64,000 nucleotides of DNA, from contig NZ_NGVR01000002.1 of the NCBI RefSeq assembly GCF_002777965.1, forward strand, positions 62,001 through 126,000. Reading direction: 5' to 3'. Position 1 is the first letter of the stretch. Every line of letters begins with the position of its first letter. Both the position numbers and the translations under genes were made by a program. Source of the DNA: Proteus columbae (GTDB lineage Bacteria; Pseudomonadota; Gammaproteobacteria; Enterobacterales; Enterobacteriaceae). Under the pieces are notes generated by a model, which saw only the letters and a list, made by a program, of their open reading frames with translations, did not search any database and had not been told where the DNA came from. This document shows positions 18,746 to 30,010 of this stretch, piece after piece.

Positions 18746-19701
18746 AGCGGGTATTAATCGTTAAAACCTCTTCCATGGGCGATGTGTTACATACATTACC
18801 AGCATTAACTGATGCCATAGCTGCATATCCTGATATCCGCTTTGATTGGGTAGTCGAAGAGGGTTTTGCACAGATCCCAAGCTGGCATCAAGCTGTTGAT
18901 ACCGTTATTCCTGTGGCAATACGCCGTTGGCGTAAAAACTGGTTTAGTGCGCCTATTCGCGCTGAACGCGCACAATTTCGGCAAGCAATTAAAGCGCATC
19001 ATTATGATGCGGTTATTGATGCACAAGGTTTACTAAAAAGTGCATTTTTAGTCACTCGATACGCCAAAGGCACTAAACACGGCTATTCCCGTCAAAGTGC
19101 CCGCGAACCTTTAGCGAGTCTTTTTTATAATGTTCGCCATGATGTCAGCAAAAAAATGCATGCCGTTGAACGTATTCGCCAACTATTTGCACTGAGTTTA
19201 GGTTATCCAATCCCACAATCTCAGGGTGATTATGGAATTGCACAGCATTTTCTCTCACTTCCATCCTTTGATGAACGCCCTTATTTGGTATTCTTGCACG
19301 CAACAACACGCGATGAGAAACATTGGCCAGAATCCCATTGGCGAGACTTAATCGCCCTACTCGCAGATTCTGGATTACGTATTAAGTTGCCTTGGGGCGC
19401 AGAGCATGAACATCAGCGCGCTATTCGCCTAGCCAAAGATTTTGACTATGTTGATGTGCTACCAAAAATGTCACTCGCCGATGTTGCTCAAGTGATTGCT
19501 GGTGCGAAGAGTGTAGTGTCTGTGGATACCGGTTTAAGCCACTTAACCGCAGCATTAGATAAACCTAATATCACCTTATTTGGTCCTACCGATCCCGGAT
19601 TAATCGGCGGCTATGGTAAAGACCAAACGTCTGTAAAAGCGGATGATGGGGATATTGGGGAGATAAAGCCACAGCAAATATTCGACCTTCTTGATATTTA
19701 G
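18742..19701 (+). CDS. waaC: ADP-heptose:LPS heptosyltransferase I
   Basis: WaaC (RfaC) adds the first L,D-heptose to Kdo2-lipid A. The 319-residue GT9 protein starts with K-T-S-S-M-G-D-V-L-H-T-L-P-A, the typical WaaC N-terminus. It carries the donor-binding S-V-D-T-G-L-S-H-L-T-A motif near residue 260. The GTG start overlaps the waaF stop. A hairpin with a short T-run follows at 19710-19740, so the hldD-waaF-waaC operon probably ends here. The next two genes run on the opposite strand. Confidence 0.97.
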   Translation: MKRVLIVKTSSMGDVLHTLPALTDAIAAYPDIRFDWVVEEGFAQIPSWHQAVDTVIPVAIRRWRKNWFSAPIRAERAQFRQAIKAHHYDAVIDAQGLLKSAFLVTRYAKGTKHGYSRQSAREPLASLFYNVRHDVSKKMHAVERIRQLFALSLGYPIPQSQGDYGIAQHFLSLPSFDERPYLVFLHATTRDEKHWPESHWRDLIALLADSGLRIKLPWGAEHEHQRAIRLAKDFDYVDVLPKMSLADVAQVIAGAKSVVSVDTGLSHLTAALDKPNITLFGPTDPGLIGGYGKDQTSVKADDGDIGEIKPQQIFDLLDI

Positions 19702-19709
19702 TCTTATAG

Positions 19710-19740
19710 ACCCTAAAGATCATTAGCCTTTTAGGGTTTT
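19710..19740 (+). terminator. Intrinsic terminator after waaC
   Basis: ACCCTAAA pairs with TTTAGGGT and is followed by TTTT. The downstream arm overlaps the stop end of the convergent GT9 gene. Confidence 0.65.
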
Positions 19741-20796
19741 ATTGACTGCATTAAAGACTTCATCAACAGTAATTACATCCATAATCAACTCCGGAGCTTC
19801 ACAAAAGAGAGGCTCTTTCTTAATCACTGTATGTAGTTCAAGATCTTGGTAAGGACCTGTAGAACAAGGATTTGCGGTGACAAATAAACTCACAGTTGGT
19901 CGCTTTAATGTAATCGCTAGATGTAAAGGCCCTGTATCACCTGTCACTAATACGTCCATCATATTGATATGGCTTAATAAGTCAGGTAATGACGTTTTAC
20001 CTACTAAGTTCTCTATATTTTTGTGATAATTAACAGGAAGTAATTTGAAAAATTCATCAGATAAACTTTGCTCATGAGGAGCGCCAATTAATTTAATTAT
20101 CAATGAATTATCACTGTTAATTAATTTTTGAGCTAACTCGACAAAATGAGAGATAGCCCATCTCCGTTCTGGCGTTGACGTTCCCATCTGAAAACCGATT
20201 ACTTTATATTCTGTTTTTGGTAATAACTTTATCTTACAAGGCAACTCCATATCAGTGCTTACATTTGTGATACCTAAATGACTGATGAGATCTAATTTAC
20301 TTTGAACAAGATGTACTGGTGTGGTGTTATGATCAGCAACAATCCATTTTGTAAACCACTTAGGAAGTTCATGAAAAGTATTACGTAAAATATATTGGCA
20401 ACCTGCCATTACTGCGAATAGAACATCATAAGGGAGGTGAGAATGTAAAATTACGGCTAATTCAGGCTTATATTTTTTCGCCTGTAAGGCAATAGGAAGT
20501 AAGTTTTTTATTTTATTATCCCAATAAATCACACTGTCTATTTGGTCATAATTCTCTACTAATGACCGGTTTTTCTCACTCGAAACTAATGTGATATGAG
20601 CATCTGGATAATGCGCACGGATCGCTCTTATCGCTGGGGTATTAAACATAAAATCCCCAAGCGCAGTCGTTGAAAAAATAAGAATACTGTTAAATTGAAT
20701 ATCTGATGAAAACGTATCCGTTTTTTTCATCTTGCCAAAAAGTGGGTTATAGATATTTAAGAAGTTATGTACCCATTTTAGTTTTTTCAACTTCAT
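19723..20796 (-). CDS. GT9 (heptosyltransferase-type) LPS core glycosyltransferase
   Basis: The 357-residue protein belongs to glycosyltransferase family 9. It has the N-terminal pattern I-F-S-T-T-A-L-G-D-F-M-F-N-T-P-A and a donor-site block T-G-D-T-G-P-L-H-L-A near residue 290. It is distinct from WaaC, WaaF and WaaQ, which are all present nearby, so it probably adds a further heptose, perhaps D,D-heptose, or a related sugar to the outer core. It follows the deacetylase gene after one base on the same strand, so the two are co-transcribed and may act on the same residue region. The exact linkage is unknown. Confidence 0.75.
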   Translation of the reverse strand: MKLKKLKWVHNFLNIYNPLFGKMKKTDTFSSDIQFNSILIFSTTALGDFMFNTPAIRAIRAHYPDAHITLVSSEKNRSLVENYDQIDSVIYWDNKIKNLLPIALQAKKYKPELAVILHSHLPYDVLFAVMAGCQYILRNTFHELPKWFTKWIVADHNTTPVHLVQSKLDLISHLGITNVSTDMELPCKIKLLPKTEYKVIGFQMGTSTPERRWAISHFVELAQKLINSDNSLIIKLIGAPHEQSLSDEFFKLLPVNYHKNIENLVGKTSLPDLLSHINMMDVLVTGDTGPLHLAITLKRPTVSLFVTANPCSTGPYQDLELHTVIKKEPLFCEAPELIMDVITVDEVFNAVNKTLKG

Positions 20797-20797
20797 C

Positions 20798-21760
20798 TTA
20801 TTTTGCCTGTACCTTACTTTGATAATACTCAGCCAACGTCATGCCCTGTACTTTATCTTTTAAGAAACTAAATAGCGTTTCTAAATCGTTATATAGCCCT
20901 TCAATATCTTTTTCTGTGCGGAATGTTGGACTACCACCCGGCATAAATTCAGACGAGTGCAACATAAACTCAATATGAGAGTGGCCTTGAGCTAAAGATT
21001 TTTCTGCCACTTCAATCATCTGCTGTGCATTGCCACCTTTAGGGCGAAGCCAATTTACTGAAGGCGCTCGCTGTTTACCTCTTAATTTATCATAGCCTTG
21101 TTTAACTTTATTCATTAAAGGCGAGTGCTTATATTGAATACTCATTGGCACTTCTAGCAACGTAGAATTACCTTCTTTAGTGATATTATCTAGATCCATA
21201 AAATAAGCATGACTTGGAAAATCTGTGTAATTAGTACCACCAGATTGTGCCGGATCACCTTTGGTAAAACGCCAATCCACTTTAGGCGTTACAGAGCAAT
21301 CAACTTGATAACCGAACTCAACTAAAAGCTGTGCATAAATTTCATTAAATGCCCAACGACCAGCTCGATGACTTAACATCTTGGTTTGTAGTTTATCTTC
21401 AAGTAAGTCAGTCATTAATGCGATTTTTTCTCGCATTTGTGCTTTAGGGTATTCAATTAAATAAGGCTGATAACGTAAATCGTCATCTGTTAAAGGTGTT
21501 ATTGGTGGGCTATTCCAAGCATGTAAGTGCATACCAATTTCCCCCGTATTACGTGCAAGAACATCACGAGCAAACTCAATATAAGCATCATCCATTACCA
21601 TTTCATAGTTTGTTAGCCAAACTGGCTTAAAATGAAAGCGCTCACAAAGTTGCTGAAAACGGGGTAAAAAATGCGTATTTTGTGTAGTGATATCACGTTC
21701 ATTTTCCCAAAGATTATCGCCTTCAGTATCTAATGTGATAATAAATGCTGGTTTTTTCAT
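20798..21760 (-). CDS. NodB-type polysaccharide deacetylase of the LPS core (WabN-like)
   Basis: The 320-residue protein opens with the deacetylase motif I-T-L-D-T-E-G-D (metal ligand probably D11), has a later S-H-R-A-G-R motif and no signal peptide, so it acts in the cytoplasm. In Klebsiella and Serratia, WabH adds GlcNAc to the core and WabN removes the acetyl group. A WabH-like gene lies 3 kb away here, so a role in unmasking core glucosamine is a reasonable inference. It is transcribed away from waaQ together with the GT9 gene. I leave the symbol blank because the substrate cannot be read from sequence. Confidence 0.78.
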   Translation of the reverse strand: MKKPAFIITLDTEGDNLWENERDITTQNTHFLPRFQQLCERFHFKPVWLTNYEMVMDDAYIEFARDVLARNTGEIGMHLHAWNSPPITPLTDDDLRYQPYLIEYPKAQMREKIALMTDLLEDKLQTKMLSHRAGRWAFNEIYAQLLVEFGYQVDCSVTPKVDWRFTKGDPAQSGGTNYTDFPSHAYFMDLDNITKEGNSTLLEVPMSIQYKHSPLMNKVKQGYDKLRGKQRAPSVNWLRPKGGNAQQMIEVAEKSLAQGHSHIEFMLHSSEFMPGGSPTFRTEKDIEGLYNDLETLFSFLKDKVQGMTLAEYYQSKVQAK

Positions 21761-21919
21761 GCATACCCTGCCAATTAATGGATAATAGGCTAATAAATTT
21801 ATATTTAATACTATGGCATGCAGTGTAAAACATCAATTCAATCAATATAAATTAGGTTTTATGGATGCTTTTGACTGTTTTGTTTACAATTAGAGTATCT
21901 CACTAAAGCTAAAGTAATT

Positions 21920-22987
21920 ATGACTAATATAAATCAATCATTTAATAGAATACTGGTTATTAAACTCCAACATCATGGAGATATGTTATTAACAACGCCC
22001 GTTATATGCTCATTAAAATCAGCTTATCCTAATGCAACGATTGATGTTTTATTATACAAAGAAACATTACCTATGCTTGAACACAACCCATTCATCAATA
22101 ATATTTTTTATCTTGATCGTAATTGGAAACATCAAGGTAAATTGACTCGATTAAAAAAAGAGTGGGAGCTTGGCCGAGCATTACAAAAACAGCAATATGA
22201 TTTAGTTGTTAATTTAGCTGATCAGTGGAAAGCTGCAATTTTTGCTTTAGTCACTAAAGCACAAGTGCGCTTAGGTTTTGAATTTGAAAAGCGCAAAAAC
22301 AGTCAGTTTTGGCAAAAATGCCACAATATTATTGTCTCTACGGCAGATCATGGACAGTTACACACTGTTGAACAAAATCTGAGTATCCTTGCTCCACTAA
22401 ATATCCCTATCATTTCAGATGTTATGATGGCTTATAGCGAAGCAGATAAACAGTGGTTAACTGAAACTATTAAAAAATATCATCTCCCTAAAAACTATAT
22501 CGTTATACAACCAACCTCTCGCTGGTTTTTCAAATGCTGGGATGAAGATAAAATGGCGACTTTAATTACAAAGCTTCAGCAAAATCATTATTCCGTAGTT
22601 TTAACTTCGGGCCCAGAAGCAAAAGAATTAGAGATGATACAAACTATTTTGGCACACTGCCCAAACAAAAAAATGATAACGGTTTTAGCTGGGCAAACAT
22701 CTTTATCTCAACTTGCTGTATTAATTGATAATGCGAAACTTTTTATCGGTGTCGATTCTGTTGCAATGCATATGGCTGCTGCATTAAAAACGCCTTTAGT
22801 TGCTCTTTTTGGCCCTTCTAAACTTGAACATTGGCATCCTTGGCAAGCGGTAGGTGAAACAATATGGGCAGGCAATTATGACGATATTCCACATCCAGAC
22901 CATATAAAAACAGACACCCAACAACGTTATCTTTCCGCCATTCCTGTTGATGTGGTTTACAACACAGCTATAAGGCACTTATCTTAA
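21920..22987 (+). CDS. waaQ: LPS heptosyltransferase III
   Basis: WaaQ (RfaQ) adds the branch heptose Hep III to Hep II of the inner core. The 355-residue GT9 protein has the WaaQ signature H-H-G-D-M-L-L-T-T-P near residues 18-27 and a G-V-D-S-V-A-M-H-M-A-A donor motif near residue 280. It opens a forward operon with wabG (start one base before the waaQ stop ends) and wabH (4-base overlap). The 160-base gap before it separates it from the divergent deacetylase and should hold both promoters. Confidence 0.92.
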   Translation: MTNINQSFNRILVIKLQHHGDMLLTTPVICSLKSAYPNATIDVLLYKETLPMLEHNPFINNIFYLDRNWKHQGKLTRLKKEWELGRALQKQQYDLVVNLADQWKAAIFALVTKAQVRLGFEFEKRKNSQFWQKCHNIIVSTADHGQLHTVEQNLSILAPLNIPIISDVMMAYSEADKQWLTETIKKYHLPKNYIVIQPTSRWFFKCWDEDKMATLITKLQQNHYSVVLTSGPEAKELEMIQTILAHCPNKKMITVLAGQTSLSQLAVLIDNAKLFIGVDSVAMHMAAALKTPLVALFGPSKLEHWHPWQAVGETIWAGNYDDIPHPDHIKTDTQQRYLSAIPVDVVYNTAIRHLS

Positions 22988-24120
22988 TGAATCACCCATT
23001 ACGACTCGCCATTGTTCGACAAAAGTATCGCCCTGATGGTGGTGCTGAGCGCTTTATTGCCCGCGCATTAGATGCATTATCAAACGATGATCTTGAACTC
23101 AATGTGATCACGCGAGAATGGCAAGGTGAAACTAACCCAGATTGGCATATTCACTTATGTAACCCTCGAAAATTAGGCAGAATTAGCCGAGAATCGGGTT
23201 TCGCTAAAGCAGTCAGAGCGTGTTGGCAAGAACATCATTTTGATATTGTTCAAAGTCATGAACGTATCGCAGGTTGTGATATTTTTCGTGCTGGCGATGG
23301 TGTGCATCGCCGATGGCTATTACAACGTCAAAGAATATTGCCGAATTGGAAAGGTCGTTGGTTATTTTATGATAGATACCATCGCTATGTTATGAATGCA
23401 GAAAAGCAGATGTATGCTGATCCTGCTTTAAAACAAGTTATCTGTAATTCACAGATGGTAAAAAATGAAATTATTGAGGATTTTGGTGTCTCTGCCGATA
23501 AAATAACTGTCATTTATAATGCAATTGACCATAATGTTTTCGTACCTGCGACGAAGTCTCAAAAACAGAGATTAAAGACTCAATATGATATTCCACAAGA
23601 TGTACCTTGTTTTATTTATGTGGGATCTGGTTTTGAACGCAAAGGATTAGCTGCTGCTATTTCAGCAATAGCAAAGACATCAGCTATATTGTTAGTTGTT
23701 GGAAGTGATAAAAATCAGCGTAAATATGAACAACTCGCGACACAATTAGGTTGTGAGCAACGTATTTTCTTTTTAGGTATGCAGAAAAAAACTCTCGATT
23801 TTTATCAAATGGCAGATGCATTGCTTCTTCCTACTCTTTACGATCCTTTCCCTAATGTTATTCTTGAGGCATTATCGTGCGGTTTACCAGTGATCACTTC
23901 AACAACTTGTGGTGGTGCTGAATTTATTCAAAATGGTAAAAATGGATTTGTTTGTGATGCGTTAGATATTTCAGCATTAACTGATGCAATTATACAGATC
24001 CCAAAAAATACAGCGTGGACTGCAATGTCGCAAGTGGCGAGAGAGACTATCCTTCCCTATACGCCACAACGATTATCAGGCGAGCTTATTTCACTTTATA
24101 AACGGATATTATCCTTGTGA
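22987..24120 (+). CDS. wabG: WabG-type GT4 transferase (GalA to Hep II of the LPS core)
   Basis: The 377-residue GT4 protein begins R-L-A-I-V-R-Q-K-Y-R-P-D-G-G-A-E-R-F, the WabG-type N-terminus, and contains the E-A-L-S-C-G-L-P-V nucleotide-sugar motif. In Klebsiella WabG adds galacturonic acid to Hep II, a step important for outer-membrane stability. The same acid is known in Proteus cores. E. coli WaaG, which adds glucose at this position, has a different N-terminus. Donor UDP-GalA would derive from the product of ugd in this window. It lies between waaQ and wabH with overlapping ends. Confidence 0.87.
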   Translation: MNHPLRLAIVRQKYRPDGGAERFIARALDALSNDDLELNVITREWQGETNPDWHIHLCNPRKLGRISRESGFAKAVRACWQEHHFDIVQSHERIAGCDIFRAGDGVHRRWLLQRQRILPNWKGRWLFYDRYHRYVMNAEKQMYADPALKQVICNSQMVKNEIIEDFGVSADKITVIYNAIDHNVFVPATKSQKQRLKTQYDIPQDVPCFIYVGSGFERKGLAAAISAIAKTSAILLVVGSDKNQRKYEQLATQLGCEQRIFFLGMQKKTLDFYQMADALLLPTLYDPFPNVILEALSCGLPVITSTTCGGAEFIQNGKNGFVCDALDISALTDAIIQIPKNTAWTAMSQVARETILPYTPQRLSGELISLYKRILSL

Positions 24121-25220
24121 GTCAACAACATATACTTTTTATTATTGATGGATTACCGGGCGGTGGTGCTGAAAATGTCACGCTCAGGCTAGCTAATGGT
24201 TTTCATCAAGCAGGATATCAAGTCACATTGCTATCCTTACATAATAAATTAGCGTATGAACTACCTGATTTTATTGATTATATTGTTGATCATGATAACT
24301 ATCGTGGGATTTTTAGAAAATTAACTGAAATATCGCGTAGAGCAAAATCGCTTGATAATGTACTCACTCAACTTTTTGCTAAAAAAGGACGCCCTGCGCT
24401 TGTTCTTTCTAACTTACATAAAACAGACCGTATTGTTTGCCGATCCAAACAACTAAAAAGCTGCAATGTTTGGTACTGTATTCACGGCATTTATTCTCAA
24501 TCTTATCTTGGCAATAAATCGGGATTTTCATATTGGCTGAAAAAAATAAAAATCCAACGAGTTTATCGAGATAAAAATCTCGTTTGTGTTTCTAATGCGG
24601 TAAAAGATGATCTAATCAATGCCATTGGTATTCATGCTGAACAACTAAAAACTATTTATAACCCATTTAATATTGAAGAAATACAGCAAAAGGCCACCCT
24701 TTCTAATCCCTTTGCTGAACAAGATTATATCTTGCATGTGGGTCGATTACATGAAGTAAAAAGACAAGACAGATTAATTGAGGCTTTTGCTAAAGCTGAT
24801 TTACCTTGCCAACTTATTATACTAGGTGAAGGCACTCCTACCGTTAAACAGCGATTAGAAGCTCAAATTAAACAACTTAACTTAATGGAGAAAGTCACCC
24901 TTGCGGGATTTACCCCAACCCCTCTCCCTGTAATCAAAGGCGCTAAAGTGGTTGCATTAAGCTCTGATAGTGAAGGGCTTCCTACTGTATTAATTGAAGC
25001 ATTAATATGTGGTGTGCCTATCGTCAGTACCCGATGCCCTGGTGGGGTCAGCGAAATTATGACAGACGAACTTTCTGATTACCTTTCTACAATGGATAGT
25101 GACTCTCTCGCAGAAAAACTTCGCCTTGCATATTATTCACCACCTCAAATATTGCCATCATTCTATGCAAAATTTGAACTAAACCATATTTTAAAGCAGT
25201 ATATCGCTTTAATTCCCTAA
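24117..25220 (+). CDS. wabH: WabH-type GT4 transferase (amino sugar to core GalA)
   Basis: The 367-residue GT4 protein has an N-terminal G-L-P-G-G-G-A-E-N acceptor-domain motif and the C-terminal S-S-D-S-E-G-L-P-T-V-L-I-E-A block of retaining transferases. Position and pattern match WabH, which in Klebsiella transfers GlcNAc onto the GalA placed by WabG. The GlcNAc is then deacetylated by WabN. Its GTG start overlaps the wabG stop (GTGA). The assignment rests on operon order as well as on resemblance, and the transferred sugar may differ in this organism. Confidence 0.8.
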   Translation: MSQQHILFIIDGLPGGGAENVTLRLANGFHQAGYQVTLLSLHNKLAYELPDFIDYIVDHDNYRGIFRKLTEISRRAKSLDNVLTQLFAKKGRPALVLSNLHKTDRIVCRSKQLKSCNVWYCIHGIYSQSYLGNKSGFSYWLKKIKIQRVYRDKNLVCVSNAVKDDLINAIGIHAEQLKTIYNPFNIEEIQQKATLSNPFAEQDYILHVGRLHEVKRQDRLIEAFAKADLPCQLIILGEGTPTVKQRLEAQIKQLNLMEKVTLAGFTPTPLPVIKGAKVVALSSDSEGLPTVLIEALICGVPIVSTRCPGGVSEIMTDELSDYLSTMDSDSLAEKLRLAYYSPPQILPSFYAKFELNHILKQYIALIP

Positions 25221-25301
25221 TCCGCGCTTACTTGTTTTACACACTTTCTCCCACACAGTGTGATACTATAAGCGTTCGTCTAGATAAGTGAATTTGATAG
25301 C

Positions 25302-26578
25302 ATGTTGTTGCGTTTATATCAGGTACTTCTTTACCTTATTCAACCTCTGATTTGGTTACGTCTTTTATTACGTAGCCGTAAAGCACCCGCCTACCGTAAA
25401 CGGTGGGGAGAACGCTATGGCTTTTGCAAAGGCAAAGTCGTGCCTCAAGGGATATTATTGCATTCCGTATCTGTCGGTGAAACACTCGCCGCAGTGCCAC
25501 TTGTTCGCGCCCTTCGTCATCACTATCCTGATTTACCCATTACCGTCACTACCATGACACCGACTGGCTCAGAACGAGTTCGTTCTGCGTTTGGTGATGA
25601 TGTTTACCATGTCTATCTTCCTTATGATTTACCCGGTTCAGTTAATCGTTTTCTTAAAACAGTTGACCCGAAATTGGTGATCATTATGGAAACAGAGTTA
25701 TGGCCTAACCTGATTTCAAAACTTCATCAACGAAAAATCCCGTTGATTATTGCCAATGCCCGTTTATCTGAACGCTCTGCCGCGGGTTACCAGAAATTAG
25801 GCAGTTTTGTCAAAACGATGCTCCAAAAGATCACCTTAATTGCCGCTCAAAATCAGGAAGATGGTGAGCGTTTTATCGAATTAGGACTCAAACGTTCGCA
25901 TCTACATGTAACGGGTAGCCTAAAATTTGATATTTCTGTCACCCCAGAATTAGCCGCCCGAGCCGTTGCTTTACGCCGTCAATGGGCTGCTCATCGCCCT
26001 GTTTGGATAGCAACAAGCACCCATGAGGGCGAAGAAACCATTATTTTAGAAACACATAAAAAACTACTGACACAATTTCCTCAGCTCTTGTTAATTTTAG
26101 TCCCTCGTCACCCAGAGCGTTTTCCTAAAGCCGAACAATTAACGCGTGAAGCAGGATTAAAATATACCCTACGAAGCACCGATGCTGTGCCTGATGCACA
26201 AACTCAAGTAGTTATTGGTGATACAATGGGCGAGCTAATGTTGCTCTATGGTATTGCAGATTTAGCCTTTGTTGGCGGGAGTTTAGTCGAGCGTGGTGGC
26301 CATAATCCTTTAGAAGCCGCAGCTCACGCTATCCCAGTTATTATGGGCCCTCATACTTTTAACTTTAAAAATATCTGCGCCAAGCTTGACCAAGCTGAAG
26401 GATTAATTACGGTTACAGACAGTGAATCAATGGCGACAGCTATTGCCTCATTGCTTAATGATGAAGATTATCGTCGTTATTATGGTCGCCATGCCGTTGA
26501 AGTACTTCATGAGAATCAAGGTGCCTTATTGCGCTTGTTGACCTTACTCTCACCTTATCTTCCCCCTCGGAGTCACTA

Positions 26579-26579
<1 letters not shown>
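25302..26579 (+). CDS. waaA: 3-deoxy-D-manno-octulosonic acid transferase
   Basis: WaaA (KdtA) adds two Kdo residues from CMP-Kdo to the lipid A precursor, an essential step. The 425-residue protein has an N-terminal membrane anchor (about residues 2-22), then R-W-G-E-R-Y-G and the catalytic H-S-V-S-V-G-E motif. The C-terminal H-N-P-L-E-A-A nucleotide-binding block follows. It heads waaA-waaE-coaD, whose genes overlap by one and 11 bases, an arrangement also seen in Klebsiella and Serratia. A CACACAGTGTG palindrome lies about 45 bases upstream. Confidence 0.97.
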
Positions 26580-27833
<1,254 letters not shown>

Positions 27834-27835
27834 TC

Positions 27836-28648
27836 TTATCCATGTTGGCAATGTCGGCAGAAAAATGTGCTACGTTGCCCTTGTTTGATACTTTCTATCG
27901 GTTGACCACAAATTAAACAAGGCTTATCTTTGCGCCCATAAACAAATAACTCTTGCGCAAAATAACCGGGCTTACCGTCTGATTGCAGGAAATCTTTTAG
28001 TGTTGTGCCACCTTGCTCAATCGAGCGCGTTAATACTCGCTTAATCGCAGTTACCAGCACCGTACACTCTTCTTGTGTTAGGCTATTGGCTTTTCTATCA
28101 GGCATAATACCCGATGAAAATAGCGCCTCATTGGCATAAATATTGCCTACACCAACCACTAATTTATTATCCATTAACCATGGTTTTATGGCTGTTTTTT
28201 TATTTTTAGATTGTTGATAAAGATATTCAGCATTAAATTCATCTGAAAGTGGCTCTGGTCCTAAATGCGCTAATACAGAGCTTGTGGCTAAATCTTCGCA
28301 CCATAGCCAAGCACCGAAGCGTCGTGGATCGGTATAACGCAGTACCTTGCCATCACGAAAAATCAAATCGATATGATCATGTTTCTCTTCAGGCTGTTCC
28401 TCTAGTAAAATACGCACACTTCCTGACATCCCCAAATGGATAATGATCCACCCTGTATTAAGCTCGATTAGCAAATATTTAGCACGTCGCTTTACACTTA
28501 AAATAGGCTCATCCAATAAGGTTTTTATCTTTTCTGAGACAGGCCAGCGTAATTTACTGTTGCGCACAATGGCGTAGTGCAACACATTACCTACAAGATG
28601 AGGCTCAATACCTCGGCGACTGGTTTCGACTTCCGGTAATTCAGGCAC
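27836..28648 (-). CDS. mutM: Formamidopyrimidine-DNA glycosylase (GTG start)
   Basis: MutM (Fpg) removes 8-oxoguanine and formamidopyrimidines from DNA and cuts the strand by beta/delta elimination. The nucleophile is the N-terminal proline left after Met removal, so the reading must begin (f)M-P-E-L-P-E-V-E. An in-frame ATG four codons upstream would bury that proline. The GTG at 28648 puts it at position 2, and a GGAG site lies six bases before that GTG. I therefore call the GTG start, giving 270 residues, the usual length. The C-terminal zinc finger C-x2-C...C-x2-C is intact. Confidence 0.95.
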   Translation of the reverse strand: MPELPEVETSRRGIEPHLVGNVLHYAIVRNSKLRWPVSEKIKTLLDEPILSVKRRAKYLLIELNTGWIIIHLGMSGSVRILLEEQPEEKHDHIDLIFRDGKVLRYTDPRRFGAWLWCEDLATSSVLAHLGPEPLSDEFNAEYLYQQSKNKKTAIKPWLMDNKLVVGVGNIYANEALFSSGIMPDRKANSLTQEECTVLVTAIKRVLTRSIEQGGTTLKDFLQSDGKPGYFAQELFVYGRKDKPCLICGQPIESIKQGQRSTFFCRHCQHG

Positions 28649-28749
28649 AGATGGCTCCATGATTATCAGATAAGAGATACAGCGATAAACACATTTTTAT
28701 TGTATGATCGCCATCCTATAAACAGTATAAAGGATGATGGCAGATTATT

Positions 28750-30009
28750 ATGATGGTGTTTAAAGACTATAGTAAAAAATCCCTGTGGAATTTATCCATT
28801 ATTGGGCTTTACATTATATTGATCTACTTACCGGATATCACCCGTTATAAAAATATTGTGATGGGATTGATCGGTGCAACAGCACTGTGGTATCTGGTGC
28901 GTGATTTTAAGACTATCTGTAAAATCTTTAAAAATAATCTGTCATTCTCGCTGTTGTTTTTATTGCTGACTATTGGTTATTCCATCTTAATTTCTGTCGA
29001 GCCCAGTATTAGTATTAAAGAAGTAAATAAGCCCATTTTAAATGGCTTACTGCTTTTTGCGGTAACTTTCCCGATTGTATTATATAAAGAAAAGCCTGCC
29101 GATATTGCTAAGATGGTGATGGTCGCTTTTGCGATTGGGTTATTGGTGATAATGGCGAAAGAGTTGGTGCAGTATTATTTGGAGTATCAGAAAGGTATTT
29201 GGCCTTTTACAATAAAAAGCCAGTTAATTCATAGGGAAATATCTTACGCTCTTCTTTTTTTCTTTCCCATTATATTGGCTTTATGGGCCTTAAAAAAACA
29301 AAACTCCATTATTAATTGGCTATTGTTAGCTGTTGTTAGCTTGTCTTTTATTTTTATTATATTAGGTACCTTAGCCCGTGGTGCATGGGTGGCATTAGCA
29401 ATAAGCGCACTGCTTATATTAGTCATTAACCGTCAATGGTTACTTATGATAATAAGTGCATTAGCCTGTGCCCTATTATTTATTGGGGCGACGAATTTAC
29501 CAACAAATCCTGTTGTCAGCAAATTACTTCAATATAAATTAACTCAAACCAATAGTGGATTACGATTTGATAATGGTACTCAAGGTGCAGCTTTAGAACT
29601 TATTTTAGAACAACCGATAAAAGGCTATGGTTATGGCAATCAGCTTTACCATAATGTCTATAATGAGCGCGTTAAAGAACATCCAGAATGGATATTTAAA
29701 AAATCTATTGGTCCTCATAATATCTTTTTAGCCTTCTGGTTTGCAGGCGGTATTTTAGGGTTGATGGGCATTCTCTATTTTTGTTCTTCGATTATTGCCC
29801 AAGGGATTCAACTAATAAGAAAAAACCAAGGGATTATTCGCCAAGCGGCTTTAGTGTTATTGATGTCATTTTTAGGCGTTTATGTACTGCGGGGATTATT
29901 TGAAAATGCCTATATTAATCAGGTGGGTATTTTGGTGGGGTTAATGCTAGCGTTGCGACACGCTTTACTCAATAATCAATCAGCAACACCATCAGATAAA
30001 CAGCAATAG
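28750..30009 (+). CDS. waaL: O-antigen ligase
   Basis: WaaL is an inner-membrane glycosyltransferase that joins undecaprenyl-linked O-antigen to the lipid A-core in the periplasm. The 419-residue protein has about ten to twelve hydrophobic segments. A large hydrophilic periplasmic loop lies between the late segments (about residues 255-330) and contains the conserved H-N motif (S-I-G-P-H-N-I-F). This topology, with low overall conservation, is typical of the O-antigen ligase family. Two consecutive Met codons make the exact start uncertain by one residue. It is divergent from mutM and faces a reverse-strand block of core transferases. Confidence 0.88.
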   Translation: MMVFKDYSKKSLWNLSIIGLYIILIYLPDITRYKNIVMGLIGATALWYLVRDFKTICKIFKNNLSFSLLFLLLTIGYSILISVEPSISIKEVNKPILNGLLLFAVTFPIVLYKEKPADIAKMVMVAFAIGLLVIMAKELVQYYLEYQKGIWPFTIKSQLIHREISYALLFFFPIILALWALKKQNSIINWLLLAVVSLSFIFIILGTLARGAWVALAISALLILVINRQWLLMIISALACALLFIGATNLPTNPVVSKLLQYKLTQTNSGLRFDNGTQGAALELILEQPIKGYGYGNQLYHNVYNERVKEHPEWIFKKSIGPHNIFLAFWFAGGILGLMGILYFCSSIIAQGIQLIRKNQGIIRQAALVLLMSFLGVYVLRGLFENAYINQVGILVGLMLALRHALLNNQSATPSDKQQ

Positions 30010-30010
30010 A

